A DNA stretch of 64,000 bases from Solirubrobacteraceae bacterium (GTDB lineage: Bacteria > Actinomycetota > Thermoleophilia > Solirubrobacterales > Solirubrobacteraceae): positions 78,107 to 142,106 of the forward strand of contig JADGPL010000008.1 of assembly GCA_017882455.1 (NCBI GenBank), given 5' to 3'. A program made the position numbers and the translations under genes. Of the stretch, positions 54,653-62,502 are shown piece by piece. Below the pieces are notes generated by a model that saw only the letters and a list, made by a program, of their open reading frames with translations, was not told where the DNA came from and did not search any database. Position 1 is the first letter of the stretch, and each line of letters starts with the position of its first letter.

Positions 54653-55840
54653 TCAGCCACGAGAAGCGCCCTGCTGAGGCTGCTCCAACTTGTCATAGCC
54701 CCAGAGAGCCACGAGATCACGGCCTAGGTACTCGCTCAGTGCGACGACCTCGGGCTTGAAGCGCCGGCGCAATTCGAGCACCAGGTCCTCATCGAGAGAC
54801 TTGGGCTTGTCGTAGAAGAGCCGGTTGCGAAGCGCCACCGCCGAGGAGCGACTCAGTGGCAGGAGCCTCTTGATCGCACTCGAAGAAGCAGCGGGGCCGG
54901 CAGACTGGCCGTCCGCGACCGCCTGCGAAGCGCCATTCGCATTCGCGCGACCGTGATCGAGCGCCTCGTGTGGATCGCGCCCGATCAACTCCTCCGCCGT
55001 GTCAAACCCCAGAGACTTGGCGATTCGGTGGACGAGCGCGTACAAGCGGGGTGCGCGTATCCGGACCGACGGGTGGACCTCCCCCCCGCGCACCGGCACG
55101 GTGTCGTCCACGCCCAGGAAGCGCCATATGTCGCGAATGACCGCCTCGTTGTCCCGGCGATAGTCGTCATAGATGATCACCATGATCTGCTCGGGCGGAA
55201 ACACCTCTTGATAGCGGCGCAGCTGCTCGACGTACCGCACGTAGTCCGAGTAGGCAAAGCCGGCGTCATCGCCGCTTTCCCGCACTTGGCCGGTGGTGTC
55301 CTCGAGGGCGAGCGCCATTCCGGGGTCGTTCGTCGTCACGCTGCGATTCCGCGCACGCTGTAGATGGAACGAGTGCAGGAAGCTCACCGGCTCCCTCAGC
55401 ACGGCGATGATGCGCGCGTCCGGCCGCAGCTCCGCTATGCGCCGGGCGGCGGCGCGAGAGACGAGGTAGGAAGGCGTAGCCTCGCCAACGCGCTGGCCGG
55501 GCTCAGCCCGGTCAAACAGCGACAGATACTGCTCGAGCGTCGTCGGATATGTACTCAGTTCCTGCGTGCGAGGGTGCAGCTCTGGCGCGAAGAACCGTGT
55601 CTCCTTGAGCTGGGGCATGAAGATCTGCGGATGACGTCTGAGGAACTCGTAGAGCGCCGTGGTACCGCACTTGGGATGACCGACGATGAAGAAGTCGGGA
55701 AGTCCCTTGTCCAGTACCGGAACGGCGGACGATGTCTCAGGCGAAGGCATTACGCGCAACTCGAGCCCCGGATCATTCGGTCCGTCGAGTCCCTCAAGCC
55801 CGTCATCCGAGCGATGCTCAGCAGATCCATACCCCTCCAC
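54653..55840 (-). CDS. PAPS-dependent sulfotransferase
   Basis: A cytoplasmic sulfotransferase: the 5'-phosphosulfate loop FIVGHPKCGTTALYEFLRRHPQIF is near residue 50, the catalytic region has ETRFFAPELH, and the 3'-phosphate motif is REPVSFLHSFHLQRAR, followed by VIIYDDYRRDNEAVIRDIWRFLGVD. It would sulfate a carbohydrate or lipid. The ORF opens at TTG 55849; GTG 55840 has GGAGG nine bases upstream and is preferred. The region around residues 290-330 is low in complexity. Confidence 0.88.
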   Translation of the reverse strand: MEGYGSAEHRSDDGLEGLDGPNDPGLELRVMPSPETSSAVPVLDKGLPDFFIVGHPKCGTTALYEFLRRHPQIFMPQLKETRFFAPELHPRTQELSTYPTTLEQYLSLFDRAEPGQRVGEATPSYLVSRAAARRIAELRPDARIIAVLREPVSFLHSFHLQRARNRSVTTNDPGMALALEDTTGQVRESGDDAGFAYSDYVRYVEQLRRYQEVFPPEQIMVIIYDDYRRDNEAVIRDIWRFLGVDDTVPVRGGEVHPSVRIRAPRLYALVHRIAKSLGFDTAEELIGRDPHEALDHGRANANGASQAVADGQSAGPAASSSAIKRLLPLSRSSAVALRNRLFYDKPKSLDEDLVLELRRRFKPEVVALSEYLGRDLVALWGYDKLEQPQQGASRG

Positions 55841-55856
55841 CGTACCCAACCTCCCT

Positions 55857-55921
55857 AAACGTACGGTGAGTGAATTGTTAATGCTTGTTCACCGTTTAGG
55901 TGCGGTTAATACTTGTTCACC
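55857..55921. promoter_or_regulatory. Paired repeats upstream of the sulfotransferase gene
   Basis: Two copies of TTAATRCTTGTTCACC (55878-55893 and 55906-55921) lie 28 bp apart as direct repeats with one mismatch. The left copy is also embedded in an imperfect inverted repeat CCTAAACG(TACG)GTGA ... TCACCGTTTAGG (55857-55903). The array ends 17 bp upstream of the sulfotransferase start. It looks like a regulator-binding region. Confidence 0.5.
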
Positions 55922-55971
55922 TCCACCGTGAGGTACACTGACACTGCGAGACAGCATAGCCCCGCATCGGC

Positions 55972-56107
55972 GGTTCAGTTCGACAGCTCGCCCGCTGCCG
56001 TCCGGGTCGGTGATGGTCGCGAAGCGCACAGCGTCGCCGATCGTCTCGACGGGACCGGCGACTATCCCGCAATTTGCGAGCTCGGCCAAGAAGGCCTCGT
56101 CAGGCCA
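55972..56107 (-). pseudogene. Fragment of a VOC/glyoxalase-like gene
   Basis: A short in-frame stretch, PDEAFLAELANCGIVAGPVETIGDAVRFATITDPDGSGRAVEL, matches the C-terminal half of a VOC domain (AELxxxGxxxxGPVE...RFATITDPDGNxVEL), with no matching N-terminal half upstream. It abuts the decayed propeller gene. It lies inside the ORF 55889-56899, whose other parts belong to that other gene. Confidence 0.65.
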
Positions 56108-57066
56108 TGGCGCCGACAGTAGCGGCGCTCTGGCGGACGGCCGCCTTGGAGGCGTCGCGCTCTGTCGTTCGGCCCGTGAGCTCGGCCACCAGGAGGCGAC
56201 GCCCGGCGATCCAGGCAATGACGGCATGCGCCCCAGCGCCGGCGAGCACGGCGTTGCGCAGCACTCCTGTGCCGAGCGTTCGCGGCGGGCTGAACGAGGC
56301 TCCAGCCGACCGAACGGAGTAGACGAGTCGCTCGCGGTCGAATCGCCCTCTCCCCACGCAACGATCGCGCTGTCGGTCGTTGCCGCTGCCACCGGGTACT
56401 GCGAGACCGTGCTCGGCGGACTCAGCTCCTCGGGCGCGGAGAAGCTCCCGTTCGCCTGTTCGCCGGCCACCTCGAGCGAGCCGGTCACCGGCGACTCGGC
56501 CTGCGCCGAGGCGTCTCTGCCGACCGTCCACGCAGCCACAGGACCCCCGTCGGCCGGCAGCGCGACCACCGGACCGCTGTAGGAGTCGATGCTCGGTGGC
56601 GGGTTGGGCACCTCCGCGGCCGTCTGCGGCGCGGCGAAGGACAGGCCTGTGCCGAGCCTTGCGACTTGCAGGAGCCACGGCAGCGTTCCCCCGACGCCGT
56701 ATCCGACGGCGACACCGCCGGGTCCCGCGAACACGCTATCCCCGCTGCCTTCCGAGGAGGGGATCGACTGCTCGGTGCCGGCTGAGAGGACCTGCGGCGC
56801 GTCGAAGGTCTGGGCTCCAGCCGGGAGGACCGCGGCAGCGACCTGAGCGTTTGCGGGACTGGGCCCGAGCACCAGCGGCGTCTGATAGCTCACTGCCACG
56901 TCTCCCGCAGCATCCGCCGCAGCTCCGCCCAGGTTCGCGTAGTAGGCGAGTGCGAGGGTGCGCTCGGCGGGCCAGGAGCAGCGACGGCCTGGCTATCAAA
57001 CACGGCAACCGAGAGCACCGCCATGGTGACCGCGACACTGATCGCGAACACTCGCGTCGAGGGCAT
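56100..57066 (-). pseudogene. Decayed secreted propeller-like protein gene (two frameshifts)
   Basis: Three frames together read as one exported protein. A signal peptide MPSTRVFAISVAVTMAVLSVAVFDSQAVAA begins at ATG 57066. After a one-base loss near 56974 the frame continues as ERTLALAYYANLGGAAADAAGDVAVSYQTPLVLGP...AIVAWGEGD. After a second one-base loss near 56335 it continues RERLVYSVRSAGASFSPPRTLGTGVLRNAVLAGAGAHAVIAWIAGRRLLVAEL, ending at 56100. The repeats (FDAPQVLSAG, FAAPQTAAE, FSAPEELSP, FSPPRTLG) are blade-like. No intact ORF covers it. Confidence 0.75.
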
Positions 57067-57162
57067 CAAAGGCGACTCTACTCCCCAGGAGGTCCCCTCT
57101 GGCTTGCGCAGTCAGCCGTTCCGCGGCGGGACTCCACACCTGGGTCGTTGCGAAGTCGAGCG

Positions 57163-58404
57163 TCAGAGACCGACCGAGACACGCGGGACACGGGAGGCGA
57201 CCACATCGAGGATGCGCTCGATGCATGGGTCATGCCACCCCTCTTCGAGCGCCTCGTCGCGCAGGAGCGGGGCCTGGATGGCGACTCGCTCACTCAGACG
57301 GCGACACTCGCGCGCAAAGGCCGTCGCGTTCAGCGAGAAGTCGTCGGCTAGGTCGGCGAACTGGATCGAGGTGATCAAGTCGGGGTCGAGCTCGTCGCCG
57401 ATGCTCAGAGCCAGCCGCGTGTCGAGCTCCGGGTAGGCGGCCGTGCAGACGATGTCATACAGCGGCGCCGGGTGCACGCCGTCCTCGCCGTGGATCAGCG
57501 AGATGTTCTTGGCGTGGGCGTCGGCGTTGCCCACGAGGCAGTGAAAGACCGCCGCCTGGGCGCCCGCGAGACGATCGAGGCCCGGTGAGGGCGAGTGCTC
57601 GTCCAGCAGCTCGGCGAGAGCGACGTAGGAGGGGAGCCTCCAACCCTCCTTCTGATACTTGAAGTCGGGGGTAAGACCGAGCGCCTGGCAGAGATCCTCC
57701 TGGTGCACGCGCGTAGGCGGGAAGCTCGAGAGCTCGCGATCGAAGCGCTGCACGACCAGGCACGGACGATCCGCGAGTTCGATCAGCTGCACCTCCGCGA
57801 CAGAGAGGCCGCAGCGCGCGGCCAGGCGCATGCAGAAGTACTCGTTGGTCGCGAGACCCGGGTAGTCGCCGTCGGGCGGCTCGGGCTTGAGTATGTGGGT
57901 GCTGGGCATGCCGTCCAGCGGCTTGCCGAAGACACCTGCTTCGTCGCGCAGGAGCACGGCCTTGTTCTGCACGCCGGCGAGGCTGAGGCGCAGACGCTCA
58001 TCCTCGGCATGCATTCCGAGCGGATGGCGCGGGAGTTCTTCGATCAGTGCGTCGAGCTCGTTGTCGTCGAGCCAGCGCACCGAGAGAGTCTCTGACATGC
58101 GCTTGGCCTCGAGGATCTGGAGCGCGCCCGCGCAGTCGCGGCCGAGCTCTGAGAGCAGGCCGTAGGAGTCGCTGGCGGCGAGCTTGAGCTGGCCTGCGAT
58201 CCGCTCGCGCACCGCACCCTCGGGCAGCAGGGCCTCGAAGAAGGGGCGGCTCTGAGCCGGGGTGAAGGCCTCCCCGGAGGTCGGCAGCGAGAGCGAGATC
58301 GCGCGCGCGGCGTTGCTGTACTGAAAGAAGTACTCGCGCGAGCGCTCGTCGACGCGCTGCAATTTGCCGACCTCCTCGCGTCCCCAGTAGACGCCAAGGC
58401 TCAT
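57163..58404 (-). CDS. hipA: HipA-type Ser/Thr kinase toxin
   Basis: A 413-residue HipA kinase. Marks: the phosphorylation/P-loop region RLSLAGVQNKAVLL near 140-153, THILKPEPPDGDYPGLATNEYFCMRLAARCG, the catalytic HCLVGNADAHAKNISLIH near 285-302, and the DFG-like LYDIVCTAAYP. HipA kinases inactivate a glutamyl-tRNA synthetase or other target and slow growth. The ATG overlaps the hipB stop (ATGA). Full length, no missing catalytic residue. Confidence 0.94.
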   Translation of the reverse strand: MSLGVYWGREEVGKLQRVDERSREYFFQYSNAARAISLSLPTSGEAFTPAQSRPFFEALLPEGAVRERIAGQLKLAASDSYGLLSELGRDCAGALQILEAKRMSETLSVRWLDDNELDALIEELPRHPLGMHAEDERLRLSLAGVQNKAVLLRDEAGVFGKPLDGMPSTHILKPEPPDGDYPGLATNEYFCMRLAARCGLSVAEVQLIELADRPCLVVQRFDRELSSFPPTRVHQEDLCQALGLTPDFKYQKEGWRLPSYVALAELLDEHSPSPGLDRLAGAQAAVFHCLVGNADAHAKNISLIHGEDGVHPAPLYDIVCTAAYPELDTRLALSIGDELDPDLITSIQFADLADDFSLNATAFARECRRLSERVAIQAPLLRDEALEEGWHDPCIERILDVVASRVPRVSVGL

Positions 58405-58625
58405 CCGCCGCTCCGGCGGCGCACCTCGAGCTCCAGGCCCAGCGCGCTGAGAATTCGCGTGAGGACGTCGAGGCGGACCGTCGGCTCACCGTTCTCGACG
58501 CGGTGGATCGAACGCACCGCGACGTTTGCGACCAGGGCAAGCTTGGCTTGATCCATGCCCTGGCGACGGCGTGCCTCGCGGACGCTTCGTCCGATTCGCT
58601 GGGATGTCGACTCCTCAGAGGTCAT
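58401..58625 (-). CDS. hipB: HipB-type antitoxin / autoregulator
   Basis: A 74-residue XRE-family protein: IGRSVREARRRQGMDQAKLALVANVAVRSIHRVENGEPTVRLDVLTRILSALGLELEV. It neutralises HipA and represses the operon. Its start codon overlaps the first of three palindromic operators. Confidence 0.93.
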   Translation of the reverse strand: MTSEESTSQRIGRSVREARRRQGMDQAKLALVANVAVRSIHRVENGEPTVRLDVLTRILSALGLELEVRRRSGG

Positions 58626-58740
58626 CTGCGTGATCGCGCAGATTGTACTTCGTTTCGTAGGTTTTGCTCAGAATATGTGCGATCGTGCCGATTTCCTTGC
58701 ATAGCAGCAAGCAGACGTGTGATTTGCGTGATCGCGCAGA
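58625..58740 (-). promoter_or_regulatory. hipBA operator array and promoter
   Basis: Three palindromes centred on GATC: TCTGCGTGATCGCGCAGA at 58625-58642 (O1), GTGCGATCGTGC at 58677-58688 (middle, shorter), and TTTGCGTGATCGCGCAGA at 58723-58740 (O2). Centres are 58633.5, 58682.5 and 58731.5, exactly 49 bp apart. A -10-like TACAAT on the minus strand (58647-58642) touches O1, so the transcript should start inside O1, which also overlaps the hipB ATG. Confidence 0.82.
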
Positions 58741-58877
58741 CGAAGGTGGGCCGAGCCTCAACTCGCCGCAGTGGCGAGCCAGGGCAACTCCGGTACCCAC
58801 CGATTGTGCGATATCGATTTGCTTGGCCGATTCCGGGATCTTTCGTGCCTGTTCGCCCGCCTTCGCAGACAAAAGCA

Positions 58878-58918
58878 TCGGGGAGACAGGATTTGAACCT
58901 GCGACCGCCCGGCCCCAG
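58878..58918 (-). other. tRNA-Pro(GGG) 3' half (candidate att site)
   Basis: On the minus strand the sequence reads from anticodon loop CTGGGGC through CGGGC, GGTCG and a T-arm CAGGTTCAAATCCTG to TCTCCCCGA, the 3' half of a bacterial proline tRNA with no encoded CCA. The 5' half is absent: the five bases before the loop (TCAGG) cannot pair with CGGGC, and no acceptor or D-arm follows. Fragments that begin in the anticodon loop are typical of tyrosine-recombinase attachment sites. Confidence 0.8.
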
Positions 58919-59003
58919 CCTGACCGTTTCAGCGTCGCTCGGTGCTCTGAGCCCGTGTTTACTGGCTTTCGGTGCGTCTGAGTGCTCCTGAGTTGCGCTC
59001 ACT

Positions 59004-59025
59004 TTGGACCCCAAATTGGACCCCA
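59004..59025. repeat. Direct repeat TTGGACCCCA x2
   Basis: Two perfect 10-bp copies of TTGGACCCCA start 12 bp apart, between the tRNA-Pro half and the HigBA-like promoter. Such arm-type repeats can be integrase- or excisionase-binding sites near an attachment core, but the spacing is also compatible with an operator. Only two copies are seen. Confidence 0.4.
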
Positions 59026-59037
59026 CACCCATAAGTC

Positions 59038-59065
59038 TTGACTTCTACAAGCTTCTGCTTATACT
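59038..59065 (+). promoter_or_regulatory. Promoter of the HigBA-like locus, leaderless
   Basis: TTGACT (59038-59043) and TATACT (59060-59065) with a 16-bp spacer form a near-consensus promoter. The -10 ends six bases before the GTG of the toxin gene, so transcription should start at the start codon itself. Leaderless starts are common in actinobacteria. Confidence 0.75.
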
Positions 59066-59071
59066 AACAAG

Positions 59072-59429
59072 GTGTGGGAAGTCGAGTACACCGACACGTT
59101 CGGGTCGTGGTGGCACGAGCTCAGCGACGACCAGCAGGAGCGCGTCGCTGCCGCCGTCAGCCTGCTCGAGCAAGGCGGCCCAGCGCTGGGAAGGGCCGCT
59201 GGTGGACTCCATCAAAGGCTCGCGCCACCCCAACATGAAGGAGCTTCGCCCCCGCGGTGGGCACATGCGCGTGTTGTTCGCTTTCGACCCGCGCCGCATG
59301 GCCATCCTCCTGATAGGCGGAGACAAGAGCCACAAATGGAGCAGCTGGTACGCAGAGGCGATCCCCACAGCAGACGAGCTATACGACGAACACCTCCAAG
59401 AGCTTCGTGACGAAGGAGCAATCCCATGA
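59072..59429 (+). pseudogene. HigB/RelE-like toxin gene with a one-base frameshift
   Basis: The first 40 codons (VEYTDTFGSWWHELSDDQQERVAAAVSLLEQGGPALGR) and the last 75 (PLVDSIKGSRHPNMKELRPRGGHMRVLFAFDPRRMAILLIGGDKSHKWSSWY...YDEHLQELRDEG) are in different frames. Together they make a normal-length HigB-like mRNA-cleaving toxin. One extra G in GGAAGGGCCG near 59193 explains the break. The distal frame overlaps the antitoxin start by ATGA. The toxin should be inactive if the sequence is right. Confidence 0.85.
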
Positions 59430-59842
59430 GCACCACCAAGCCAACAAGAAAGCCCAAACGCTTCGACGAGCTACGCAAGCCAATCCAGAGCGACCCCGCA
59501 CGCAGCGCCAGAGTCGAGGAGCACAAGGCAGCCATGCTCGGCGAACTCCGACGCAAGCTCGACCTCACCCAGGCAGTCGTCGCCGACCGGCTAGACGTCA
59601 CACAGGAGAACGTGTCCCAAATCGAGCGCGGCGAGGCCGACGTGCGCCTCTCCACCCTCAGCCGCTACGTAGAGGCACTCGGCGGGCGCCTAGAGATACG
59701 CGCCACCTTTCCGGAGGAGACCGTGGCACTCACTCTGGGGCAAGCAGCCTCCCTCCGGCGTCGGAGGGGCAAGGCGCGAAACTCCGAAACCAAACGCAAG
59801 GCCGCAAAAGCTACCGACGCTGAGGCAGCAAGCCACGCCTAG
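59426..59842 (+). CDS. HigA/XRE-family antitoxin
   Basis: A 138-residue antitoxin: N-terminal helix region, then an XRE helix-turn-helix (LDLTQAVVADRLDVTQENVSQIERGEADVRLSTLSRYVEALGGRLEIRATF), and a basic Lys/Arg-rich tail (LRRRRGKARNSETKRKAAKA). Order toxin-antitoxin is that of higBA. The reading frame is intact while the toxin is broken. Confidence 0.9.
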   Translation: MSTTKPTRKPKRFDELRKPIQSDPARSARVEEHKAAMLGELRRKLDLTQAVVADRLDVTQENVSQIERGEADVRLSTLSRYVEALGGRLEIRATFPEETVALTLGQAASLRRRRGKARNSETKRKAAKATDAEAASHA

Positions 59843-59998
59843 CCGAACGCGCACGACGGAGGGAGGCCGCTTGTGTCGTGCATGAGAGCCGCCAGTCGTG
59901 TCTCGTCTACGGGGCGAAGGACGCGGCGAGGAGGGCGCTCTTGCGTGCGCGTCGATTTGCGTGGCGCTGATTGAACCTCATCTTCGCCGCCGTTCGCC

Positions 59999-60568
59999 CT
60001 ACCGCTTGACGCCGTAGTGCCTACGGGCGAGGGCGACACAGCGCGAGCGGCGGCTCCGGCTCTTCACGCTGTGGCACTTCTTGATCGCTCTCGCGAGCAG
60101 TTCAGAGCGCGTCGGCGGGATGCTCAGCAGGGTGCTGGCAACCGCGTCCGGAGCAACGCTGTCGTCGCCTCCGGTATAGAGATAGGCGCATATGCGGTAG
60201 GTGTGTGCGCCCGCCGCAGGCACGAAGCTCGTCTGCAAGCTGAAGCTGAACGTGGGATTTTGGACGATCTCAAGCGTGGTGATGAATCCGCTGCCGCTGG
60301 AGCGCTGGCGCGCGTCGGCGGCGGTCGGAGCGCAGGCGGCAGTGTTGGGTTCGTAGTAGTCGAACAGCTCATTGCTGGCTTCGGGTGCCGCAGGATTCGT
60401 GTAGCCGGAGTTGGTAAGTGTCACGGTCGCGCCGCGCACCGTCGGGTTCGGTTCGGCCGTGACAGCGATGCTCGACGCCGAAGCGGTCCCAGCGCTCGCG
60501 ATGCACGCGGCGGTCGCGATCAGCACGGTCCACCGGAGCTTTGCCCGACCCATGGGGTGTGATGTCAT
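59999..60568 (-). CDS. Secreted protein of unknown function
   Basis: A 189-residue exported protein: signal peptide (LRWTVLIATAACIASAGTASA), then a beta-rich domain (SIAVTAEPNPTVRGATVTLTNSGYT...TYRICAYLYTGGDD) resembling a small Ig-like fold, and a basic Cys-containing tail (IKKCHSVKSRSRRSRCVALARRHYG). The C-terminal RSRRSRCVALARRHYG-like tail is frequent in Thermoleophilia secreted proteins by my recollection. ATG 60568 has GAGGG upstream; the ORF track start is too long. Confidence 0.72.
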   Translation of the reverse strand: MTSHPMGRAKLRWTVLIATAACIASAGTASASSIAVTAEPNPTVRGATVTLTNSGYTNPAAPEASNELFDYYEPNTAACAPTAADARQRSSGSGFITTLEIVQNPTFSFSLQTSFVPAAGAHTYRICAYLYTGGDDSVAPDAVASTLLSIPPTRSELLARAIKKCHSVKSRSRRSRCVALARRHYGVKR

Positions 60569-60793
60569 CAGGTCCCTCTCGTTCCTCCCTGGCTGTGGTT
60601 GAAGCTGGCTTGTGCGGCTGACCTCGCCGGTACAGCGGCGCTGATCCGCTGAGCGAGAGCTCCGACAGCCGGCACTACTTTCTTCCCGGGTTGTCATCCG
60701 AGTGAATTCTGAGTTGACGCTCGGCCGGTCGGTGGCGCGGCGGTCATGGATCGGCGCACCGCGACGATGGCGAACGGTGCTTCGTGATGCCAT

Positions 60794-61189
60794 CTACTGG
60801 ACCGCTGTGGCATCGATCTCAACAAGTAGGTCGGGAAATGCAAGCCGCGTGACGCCGAGCAGCGTCGCCGGCGGCGTCACGCCGGCGCTCGCGAGCCGCT
60901 CCGCGAGGATGCCGTAGTGGGGGAACAGCGCGTCGACGTCGGTGGTGTAGATGGTCAGGCGCACAACGTCAGCCAGACTCATTCCACCGCCGGCTAGCAC
61001 GGCGTCGAGGTTCTCAAGGGCGAGCGTCAGCTGGGCGGCCATGTCGCCCGAGTGAGCAGGGGCGCCCTCCGCGTCGGTTGCCGTCTGGCCGGCGCACACG
61101 AGCATCCGCTTCGCCTCTTCGATGACCTCGGCTTGGTTGTAGGCGTACTGGAGCGACCAGGGCCATGGGTTGACTGCGGTGCGTTGCAT
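60794..61189 (-). CDS. RidA/YjgF-family protein
   Basis: A 131-residue RidA-fold protein (ALENLDAVLAGGGMSLADVVRLTIYTTDVDALFPHYGILAERL...LLGVTRLAFPDLLVEIDATAV). The Arg that anchors the substrate carboxylate in RidA deaminases (PARS/T) is replaced by Thr (PPATLLGV), so it is probably a Rid-family member without classic enamine deaminase activity. ATG 61189. It follows the cupin gene by 82 bp. Confidence 0.85.
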   Translation of the reverse strand: MQRTAVNPWPWSLQYAYNQAEVIEEAKRMLVCAGQTATDAEGAPAHSGDMAAQLTLALENLDAVLAGGGMSLADVVRLTIYTTDVDALFPHYGILAERLASAGVTPPATLLGVTRLAFPDLLVEIDATAVQ

Positions 61190-61271
61190 TGCGGGTGTCC
61201 TTGCTGGTGAGTGGTTGGTTGAGACTGATCGTGAATCTGCTCGTGCCGATGGTCTGGGACGGGCACCTCGA

Positions 61272-61781
61272 TCAGGCGCTGCCCTCGATCGACGGCGCGG
61301 GCACGACATGCACGCCCGCACGAATGAGCTCCTCGACCATCTTTGAGACGTCAGGTACCGAGTCTCCCAAGGGCTGGTCCCCGACCTTCTCGACGGGCTC
61401 GCCGAGCGCCTCGAAGAATGCCTCGAGCGCGGCGGGGCTGTGCATGATGAGCATCCGCGACATGGTGCCTGTCGGGTTGCGGAAGGTGTGGGGAACCCAT
61501 GCCGGCAGCACGACGGACGTCCCAGGGCCCGCAACGATCGTCTCCAGCTCGCCATCGGCGATGCGCTGGAACTCATACTCACCGTCCAGCACGTAGAAGA
61601 ACTCCGCCCAATGGTGGACATGCAGCGGCGGGCCGAAGCCCGGCGTAGTGGCAATCTCGAACAGGCAGTATTGCCCGCCCATCTCCCCGCCGCTCGCCTT
61701 CATCGTCACGTAGTCCCCGCCACCCACCAACAGGGTGCGTCCCTCGCCGGGCCCACGCACGATCACCTTTCCCTGAGACAT
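61272..61781 (-). CDS. Cupin-domain protein
   Basis: A 169-residue single cupin. Motif 1 is PPLHVHHWAEFFYVLDGEYEF with the metal-binding HxH...E, motif 2 is GPGTSVVLPAWVPHTFRN with the last His. Quercetin-dioxygenase-like cupins of this type are often next to TetR regulators. ATG 61781 has GAGGAG six bases upstream. Eleven bases separate it from the TetR stop, so the two genes are co-transcribed. Confidence 0.9.
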   Translation of the reverse strand: MSQGKVIVRGPGEGRTLLVGGGDYVTMKASGGEMGGQYCLFEIATTPGFGPPLHVHHWAEFFYVLDGEYEFQRIADGELETIVAGPGTSVVLPAWVPHTFRNPTGTMSRMLIMHSPAALEAFFEALGEPVEKVGDQPLGDSVPDVSKMVEELIRAGVHVVPAPSIEGSA

Positions 61782-61791
61782 CTGGTTCTCC

Positions 61792-62502
61792 TCACGATCG
61801 AGTCTCGTTGCCAAGGTTGGCGCCGGCGGCCTCGTTTCGCCGGCGAAGATCATCGATCAGCACCCCAAGCGCCCAATCCATTGCGGTGGCGATCTGCGCG
61901 CCGCTGAGTCCGTACTCCTCTCGCATGGTTACCCAGGCGAGCATGTTCACGAGGTAGCCGAACAGCGCTTCTGCCTCTCGCCGCTCCTCTTGGGAGAGGT
62001 TGTCCGTCACCTCGCCCAGTGCGCGGCCCAGGCTTTCAAGCCGACGCTCCCGCCGCGCCGAGCGCACCGAGTTACCGGCGCGTGAGACGGCCATCGCCCG
62101 CACAAGCTTCGGGTGCTCGTCGAAGGCCACCAGGTTCTCCCGGTAATCGGCGGCCAACTCAGCGACCGTTTCGGGCATGAGCGACGCTCCGAACAGATGC
62201 GCGCTGATCCATTCAGCCGCCTCTGTGATCAGATCCTCGCGTGAAGCGAAGTGCCGGTAGACGGTGCGTACCGACACGCCGGCGGAGCGAGCCACGTTGG
62301 GCACAGTGATCTCCGAAGCCTCGCCACTCTCCAGCTGATCGGCGACCGAGCGAAGGATGATCTCGCGGGTGAGCTGCTGCTGTTGGTCACGCAAGCTGCT
62401 CTCCGGGACGGACGCACCGTCGGACAGATCCTCGTTCCGCGCGTCGTCGACGCTGGATCGCGGAGCGAGCTCCCCGGGAGAATTGTGACTGGTCCGTGTC
62501 AT
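61792..62502 (-). CDS. TetR-family transcriptional regulator
   Basis: A 236-residue TetR repressor: the helix-turn-helix is LTREIILRSVADQLESGEASEITVPNVARSAGVSVRTVYRHFASREDLITEAAEWIS, followed by a helical ligand domain. It probably represses its own operon (tetR-cupin-rid) through the palindrome directly upstream. ATG 62502 is preferred over 62529 because it lies at the expected distance from the -10-like CATGCT. Confidence 0.88.
   Translation of the reverse strand: MTRTSHNSPGELAPRSSVDDARNEDLSDGASVPESSLRDQQQQLTREIILRSVADQLESGEASEITVPNVARSAGVSVRTVYRHFASREDLITEAAEWISAHLFGASLMPETVAELAADYRENLVAFDEHPKLVRAMAVSRAGNSVRSARRERRLESLGRALGEVTDNLSQEERREAEALFGYLVNMLAWVTMREEYGLSGAQIATAMDWALGVLIDDLRRRNEAAGANLGNETRS

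Noticed and set aside
58622-59032. 136-aa minus-strand ORF over the tRNA-Pro half (GPGGRRFKSCLPD)
   Set aside because: This peptide and the plus-frame GETGFEPATARPQ are well-known false translations of tRNA sequence. A vestigial integrase C-terminus was considered but no integrase motif is visible.
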